Assembly (NCBI GenBank): GCA_051009035.1
Contig: JBPCWY010000180.1
Location: forward strand, 1-9,719
Length of the DNA: 9,719 nt
Direction: 5' to 3'
Source: Persebacter sp051009035
GTDB lineage: Bacteria; Pseudomonadota; Gammaproteobacteria; Tethybacterales; Persebacteraceae
Position numbers and translations under genes: made by a program
The notes under the pieces: model-generated
What the model was told of the DNA's origin: nothing
Seen by the model: the letters and a program-made list of their open reading frames with translations, nothing else
Databases searched by the model: none
Shown here: piece by piece, positions 6,415 through 9,719 of the stretch
Layout of the letters: every line of letters starts with the position of its first letter
Numbering within the stretch: position 1 is the stretch's first letter

Positions 6415-7109
6415 AAATTGCATTAATCAATCCAAACTCCACCGCCGCGATGACCGAAAAAGCGCGGCGCGCGGCGGAACAATTCGCCTTTCTCGGGACG
6501 GAAATACGCGCGTCCAACCCGCCCGATTCGCCGCCGTCCATAGAAGGGCATTACGACGAAGCGGCGTGCCTGCCGGGCTTGCTCGCGGAAGTGCGAAAAG
6601 CCGAAGAATGGGGCGCGGACGGAATCGCCGTTGCGTGTTTTGACGACCCGGGGCTCGCCGCCTGCCGCGAAATCGCCGCCGCGCCGGTAGTCGGCATGTG
6701 CGAAGCGGCGATGCATTTCGCCTCGCTTGTCGCGTCTTCGTTTTCGGTGATTACCACCCTCCCCCGCGCCGTGCCGATTATTGAAGAATTGGCGCGCAAA
6801 TACGGCAAAACGCATTTATGCAAAAAAGTGCGCGCCGCCGACATTCCCGTTTTGGCGTTGGAAGAAGACGCCGCCGCCGCGGAAGAAAAAATCGGCGCGG
6901 AAACCGCCCGCGCCGTTGCCGAAGACGGATGCGAAGCGGTAATTTTAGGATGCGCGGGCATGGCGGATTTAACCGCGCGCCTCTCGGAAAAATACAATAT
7001 CCCGGTCATAGACGGCGTAGTATGCGCGGTCAAATTATGCGAAGCGCTGGCGGGCGCGGGTTTGCAAACCAGCAAAATTTGCGCCTACGCCTACCCGCGA
7101 AAAAAATAA
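6411..7109 (+). CDS. Asp/Glu/hydantoin racemase family protein (HyuE/allantoin-racemase like)
   Basis: 232 residues, matching the ~235-250 residues of hydantoin and allantoin racemases. It starts with the family's INPNSTAAMT (6-15), then NPPDSPPSIEGHYDEA (36-51), ACFDDPGL (75-82), FSVITTLPRA (111-120), LGCAGMADL (179-187) and PVIDGVVCAVKL (198-209). Cys76 and Cys181 occupy exactly the positions of the two catalytic cysteines reported for hydantoin racemase, so two-base racemisation is plausible. Expected role: interconversion of D- and L-5-substituted hydantoins or of allantoin enantiomers in the cytoplasm, before a stereospecific hydrolase. It is translationally coupled to the ABC transporter, the best clue to the importer's ligand. 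No hydantoinase, allantoinase or carbamoylase is in the window. Alternatives are other Asp/Glu racemase or maleate isomerase relatives, less likely given the two motif blocks. Confidence 0.9.
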   Translation: MKIALINPNSTAAMTEKARRAAEQFAFLGTEIRASNPPDSPPSIEGHYDEAACLPGLLAEVRKAEEWGADGIAVACFDDPGLAACREIAAAPVVGMCEAAMHFASLVASSFSVITTLPRAVPIIEELARKYGKTHLCKKVRAADIPVLALEEDAAAAEEKIGAETARAVAEDGCEAVILGCAGMADLTARLSEKYNIPVIDGVVCAVKLCEALAGAGLQTSKICAYAYPRKK

Positions 7110-7149
7110 ACTCCCGCCCTAAAAACATTTTCCAATCCTGCCTTATCCT

Positions 7150-7173
7150 CGCGCCGAAATTTATTTCGGCGCG
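7150..7173 (+). terminator. Hairpin downstream of the racemase (terminator candidate without T-run)
   Basis: CGCGCCGAAA (7150-7159) pairs perfectly with TTTCGGCGCG (7164-7173) around the loop TTTA. It is 40 bp after the racemase stop, a natural end for the importer operon, but no T-run follows on either strand, so it may instead attenuate or stabilise the 3' end. Confidence 0.5.
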
Positions 7174-7224
7174 CATATTAAAAACGGCGAAAACGGCAAA
7201 AAACGAAGCGCAGGCGGTTTATTT

Positions 7225-7233
7225 TGGTAAAAT
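7225..7233 (+). promoter_or_regulatory. Extended -10 promoter candidate for ilvD
   Basis: TGGTAAAAT: a TG-N extension (7225-7227) before the -10 hexamer TAAAAT (7228-7233). No good -35 is seen 17 bp upstream, which extended -10 promoters can do without. The leader would be about 34 nt. No Leu/Ile/Val-rich leader peptide or attenuator was found ahead of ilvD. Confidence 0.5.
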
Positions 7234-7260
7234 AGCCGCATTATTTTGGCATTAAACGAC

Positions 7261-7266
7261 AAAGGA
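7261..7266 (+). promoter_or_regulatory. Shine-Dalgarno site of ilvD
   Basis: AAAGGA ends 7 nt before ATG 7274, a good SD at normal spacing that decides the ilvD start. Confidence 0.7.
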
Positions 7267-7273
7267 ACACGCC

Positions 7274-8938
7274 ATGAAAAAACGCAGCGATATTATCACC
7301 AAAGGCGCGGCGCGCGCGCCTAACCGCGCCATGTTGCGCGCGGTCGGGTTTGGGGACGGCGATTTTGACAAGCCGGTGGTCGGCATCTCCAACGCGCATT
7401 CCACCATCACGCCCTGCAACGCCGGGCTGCAAACGCTCGCCGATGCCGCCGAAAAAGCCGCGCGCGAAGCCGGCGGCATGCCCCAAACTTTCGGCACGAT
7501 TACCATTTCGGACGGCATTTCCATGGGGACGCCGGGCATGAAATACTCCCTCATCTCGCGCGAAGTTATCGCCGATTCTATTGACACCGTCGTCAACGGA
7601 CAGCAAATGGACGGCGTTATCGTTATCGGCGGCTGCGACAAAAACATGCCCGGCGGCATGATGGCAATCGCGCGCGCCAACATTCCGGGCATTTATATTT
7701 ACGGCGGCACGATTAAACCGGGCAACCATAAAGGCGAAGATTTAACCGTCGTCAGCGTTTTTGAAGCGGTCGGCAAAGCCGCGGCGGGCAAACTTTCGGA
7801 CGAAGATTTTACCGCGATAGAAAAAAAGGCATGCCCTTCCGCGGGTTCTTGCGGCGGCATGTTCACCGCCAACACCATGTCTTCGGCGTTTGAGGCGCTC
7901 GGCATGTCGCTGCCCTATTCTTCCACGATGTCCGCGCCCGACCCCGAAAAAGCCGAAAGCGCCGCCGAGTCCGCAAAAACGCTTTTAGAAGCGGTGCGGC
8001 GGCAACTCTTGCCGCGCGACATTATGACGAAAGAAGCGTTTGAAAACGCGATTGCGGCGGTGATGGCGGTCGGCGGTTCAACAAACGCCGTTTTGCATTT
8101 GCTCGCGATTGCGCGCGAAGCGAAAGTTAATTTAACGCTGGATGATTTTGAAAAAATACGCGCCAAAACGCCGGTGATTTGCGATTTAAAACCGTCCGGC
8201 CGTTTTGTAACGGTGGATTTGCACCGCGCTGGAGGCATCCCGCAAGTCATGAAAATTTTGCTAAACGGCGGATTATTGCACGGCGGCTGCATCACAATCA
8301 GCGGCAAAACATTGCAAGAAACGCTCGCCGATGTCCCCGATGCGCCCCCCGCCGGACAGGAAGTCATCCGCCCGCTGGAAAACCCGTTGTATGCGGACGG
8401 ACATTTGGCGGTGTTATACGGCAACTTGGCGGAAGAAGGAAGCGTGGCGAAAATATCGGGCGTGCAAAACCGCCTGCACACCGGTCCCGCGCGCGTTTTT
8501 GATTCGGAAGAAGCGGCGTTGGAGACGATTTTGAGCGGCAAAATTAACGCGGGCGATGTTTTAGTCATCCGCTGGGAAGGCCCGAAAGGCGGCCCCGGCA
8601 TGCGCGAAATGCTCGCCCCCACGGCGGCGATTATCGGACAAGGTCTCGGCGACAAAGTCGGTTTAATAACGGACGGGCGTTTTTCGGGCGGCACTTACGG
8701 ATTAGTCGTAGGACATGTCGCCCCCGAAGCGGCGGCGGGCGGAAACATCGCGCTGGTGCATGAAGGCGATTCCATCACCATAGACGCCGATTCGCGCGCC
8801 TTAACTTTGCATGTCGGCGATGAAGAATTGGCGCAACGCCGCGCAAATTGGAATCCCCCCGCCCGCGAATTAATCGGCGTGCAGGAAAAATACGCCAAAC
8901 TCGTCGGCAGCGCAAGCAAAGGCGCGGTTACTTGGTAA
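7274..8938 (+). CDS. ilvD: Dihydroxy-acid dehydratase
   Basis: 554 residues, the length of the shorter IlvD group (the E. coli-type enzyme is about 615). It dehydrates 2,3-dihydroxy-isovalerate and 2,3-dihydroxy-3-methylvalerate to the keto acids of valine/leucine and isoleucine, and these also feed pantothenate synthesis. The cluster ligands expected of the [2Fe-2S] form are present: Cys48 in STITPCNAGLQ, Cys121 in GGCDKNMPGG (with Lys123, the carbamylated Mg ligand) and Cys193 in CPSAGSCGGMFTANTM. The second family signature GLITDGRFSGGTYG (463-476) supplies catalytic Ser471. The N-terminal KKRSDIITKGAARAPNRAML and the C-terminal LVGSASKGAVTW fit a full-length protein. It could in principle act on sugar acids like the related Edd/xylonate dehydratases, but the motifs are those of true DHAD. 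It probably has its own promoter, separate from the importer operon. Confidence 0.96.
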   Translation: MKKRSDIITKGAARAPNRAMLRAVGFGDGDFDKPVVGISNAHSTITPCNAGLQTLADAAEKAAREAGGMPQTFGTITISDGISMGTPGMKYSLISREVIADSIDTVVNGQQMDGVIVIGGCDKNMPGGMMAIARANIPGIYIYGGTIKPGNHKGEDLTVVSVFEAVGKAAAGKLSDEDFTAIEKKACPSAGSCGGMFTANTMSSAFEALGMSLPYSSTMSAPDPEKAESAAESAKTLLEAVRRQLLPRDIMTKEAFENAIAAVMAVGGSTNAVLHLLAIAREAKVNLTLDDFEKIRAKTPVICDLKPSGRFVTVDLHRAGGIPQVMKILLNGGLLHGGCITISGKTLQETLADVPDAPPAGQEVIRPLENPLYADGHLAVLYGNLAEEGSVAKISGVQNRLHTGPARVFDSEEAALETILSGKINAGDVLVIRWEGPKGGPGMREMLAPTAAIIGQGLGDKVGLITDGRFSGGTYGLVVGHVAPEAAAGGNIALVHEGDSITIDADSRALTLHVGDEELAQRRANWNPPARELIGVQEKYAKLVGSASKGAVTW

Positions 8939-8942
8939 AACC

Positions 8943-9365
8943 ATGGAAGGATTTTTATTACTATTGCTCCTGATAATTTATTTTCTTCCGACTATAATCG
9001 GGTGGAATAAAAAACAAATAGGCGGCATATTTGTCATTAATTTGTTTTTAGGTTGGACTTTTCTCGGCTGGATAATTGCCTTGGCTTGGGCTTGCGCGTC
9101 TTCAACTATTCAGCAGAAACAATCCCCTGCCCCCAAAAAATTCTCTGCGCATCCCTCTATGGGGTATTCAGAGGTATTGCCATGCCCTAATTGTCAAAAA
9201 GACATCCCTAAATCGGCAAAATTCTGCGGATATTGCTGGAAGCACATAAGGTCACCAACGCCAAAGGAAACTAAATTGACTGTATGCCCCGACTGCGAGC
9301 AAGCCGTTTCGCGTTTGGCAACGGTTTGCCCGCATTGCGGGCGTCCGCTTAATACGCCCGCATAA
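8943..9365 (+). CDS. Superinfection-immunity-like membrane protein with double zinc ribbon
   Basis: 140 residues. Two hydrophobic segments (about 3-20 and 28-52) are separated by a short polar WNKKQIGG loop; the second contains NLFLGWTFLGWIIALAWA, the LGWT..GWI.AL.WA signature of the superinfection immunity (Imm of phage T4-like, Imm_superinfect) family. After a Pro/Ser/Lys-rich linker come two zinc ribbons: Cys81-x2-Cys84 with Cys95-x2-Cys98, and Cys115-x2-Cys118 with Cys129-x2-Cys132. All eight cysteines are present. ATG 8943 lies 4 nt after the ilvD stop with no SD, so reading may depend on ilvD translation. Codon use is AT-richer than the neighbouring genes (ATA, TTA, AGG, CTA), suggesting later arrival. 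In phage the family blocks DNA entry of related phage; many bacterial relatives have no proven role. Function here is therefore open. Confidence 0.8.
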   Translation: MEGFLLLLLLIIYFLPTIIGWNKKQIGGIFVINLFLGWTFLGWIIALAWACASSTIQQKQSPAPKKFSAHPSMGYSEVLPCPNCQKDIPKSAKFCGYCWKHIRSPTPKETKLTVCPDCEQAVSRLATVCPHCGRPLNTPA

Positions 9366-9556
9366 TCCATCTCCTACCCAACGAAATCACTCTATATTCT
9401 CGCAAAGGCAGCGGTTCTTTGGCGGACAATCCGCGCTTATGCTTTTAAAAACCGCGTTAAACCGAAAGCCGCCAATTTCAATTTTCATTATTTTTTACCG
9501 AAAAACAATGCTACAATTATAACCGAAATGCCGCAAAACCGCGTAAAATATCCGTT
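9366..9556. other. AT-rich intergenic region with promoter-like boxes
   Basis: No gene or clear terminator is seen after the zinc-ribbon gene. Two near-identical AT-flanked words, AAAACCGCGTTAAA (9448-9461) and AAAACCGCGTAAAA (9535-9548), frame the region. A TACAAT box is at 9512-9517 and a TAAAAT box at 9544-9549, either of which may drive the next gene. Confidence 0.4.
9544..9549 (+). promoter_or_regulatory. -10 candidate for the EIIA-like gene, leaderless spacing
   Basis: TAAAAT ends 7 nt before ATG 9557, so a transcript would start at the ATG itself. There is no SD sequence. The -35 region is poor, and TACAAT at 9512-9517 is an alternative that would give a ~30-nt leader. Confidence 0.35.
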
Positions 9557-9719
9557 ATGCCGCCGCCCGCGATTATCCTGTTAACCCAGCAGCGGCACGG
9601 CGACGCCCTGCTGGAAGCGGCGGCGCACTATACCGGCGAAACGCCCGCGGACGCCGTCTCTATCGGGCTTTGCGGCAACGAAAACCGCGGCGAAATTCAA
9701 TCGCGCCTGCGCGCCGCCG
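9557..9719 (+). CDS. PTS EIIA-Man-like protein, N-terminal fragment
   Basis: The frame runs off the window after 54 residues with no stop. It begins MPPPAIILLTQQRHGDALLEAAAHYTG, which follows the EIIA-Man pattern of a beta strand ending in Thr, then x4-Gly-x-ALLEAA and a later 'AVSIGL' strand. In proteobacteria such proteins usually belong to the nitrogen/regulatory PTS, next to HPr and enzyme I. In the standard family the residue right after that Thr is the phosphorylated His; aligned on T10 and the GDALLEAA helix, this position is Gln11, while a His is at 14. Either the alignment slips, with His14 taking over, or the protein lacks the usual phosphoacceptor. ATG 9557 is the only reasonable start. 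Assignment rests on a short fragment. Confidence 0.6.
   Translation, partial: MPPPAIILLTQQRHGDALLEAAAHYTGETPADAVSIGLCGNENRGEIQSRLRAA

Noticed and set aside
7110..7273. Leader-peptide attenuator for ilvD
   Set aside because: No short frame rich in Leu, Ile or Val codons and no terminator/antiterminator pair could be found before the ilvD start.
7915..8694. A 259-codon minus-strand open frame inside ilvD
   Set aside because: Antisense to a gene with every DHAD motif intact; the reading is low-complexity and matches nothing known.

Overview
The window looks like chromosomal DNA of a Gram-negative proteobacterium. It is fairly GC-rich with many GCG/GCC/CGC codons. It carries a Sec-exported periplasmic binding protein, a HAAT-type (branched-chain amino acid family) ABC transporter, an EIIA-Man-like protein and extragenic inverted repeats of the 'ATTCCC-N8-GGGAAT' kind. 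Genus cannot be told from the sequence alone. All recognisable genes are on the + strand.

Layout. (1) 1-203: 3' end of a thioredoxin-like/AhpC-TSA protein. (2) 204-896: a gene-free stretch of nearly 700 bp with two different inverted-repeat (REPIN-like) elements, a strong hairpin between them, and a good sigma70 promoter at its right end. (3) 897-2078: a periplasmic substrate-binding protein (SBP) with its own promoter and Shine-Dalgarno (SD) site, closed by two hairpins, the second a textbook intrinsic terminator. (4) 2185-2916: a class I glutamine amidotransferase-like protein. (5) 2958-7109: a tight operon of two permeases (LivH- and LivM-like), two ATPases (LivG- and LivF-like) and a hydantoin/allantoin-racemase-family enzyme, with 4-bp overlaps or 1-4 nt gaps at every junction. 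(6) 7110-7273: a hairpin, a candidate extended -10 promoter and an SD site, then ilvD (dihydroxy-acid dehydratase, short [2Fe-2S] type) at 7274-8938. (7) 8943-9365: a small two-TM protein of the superinfection-immunity type with two C-terminal zinc ribbons, AT-richer than its neighbours. (8) 9557-end: 5' part of an EIIA-Man-like PTS protein.

How the genes may work together. The SBP, permeases and ATPases make a complete HAAT importer. The racemase is translationally coupled to the last ATPase gene and carries Cys76 and Cys181, the catalytic pair of hydantoin racemases. This suggests that the imported ligand is a hydantoin/ureide or a related chiral nitrogen compound rather than plain leucine/isoleucine/valine; that is inference. 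The amidotransferase could act on the same nitrogen compounds, but no hydantoinase, allantoinase or carbamoylase is present here. ilvD next door makes branched-chain keto acids and need not belong to the importer system.

Most notable for follow-up: the importer-racemase operon with a promoter placed to give a leaderless mRNA and a 14-bp palindrome between its -35 and -10; the paired REPIN-like elements; the zinc-ribbon superinfection-immunity-like protein behind ilvD; and the EIIA-like start in which the usual phospho-histidine position appears to be glutamine. No clearly new defence or mobile system is evident.
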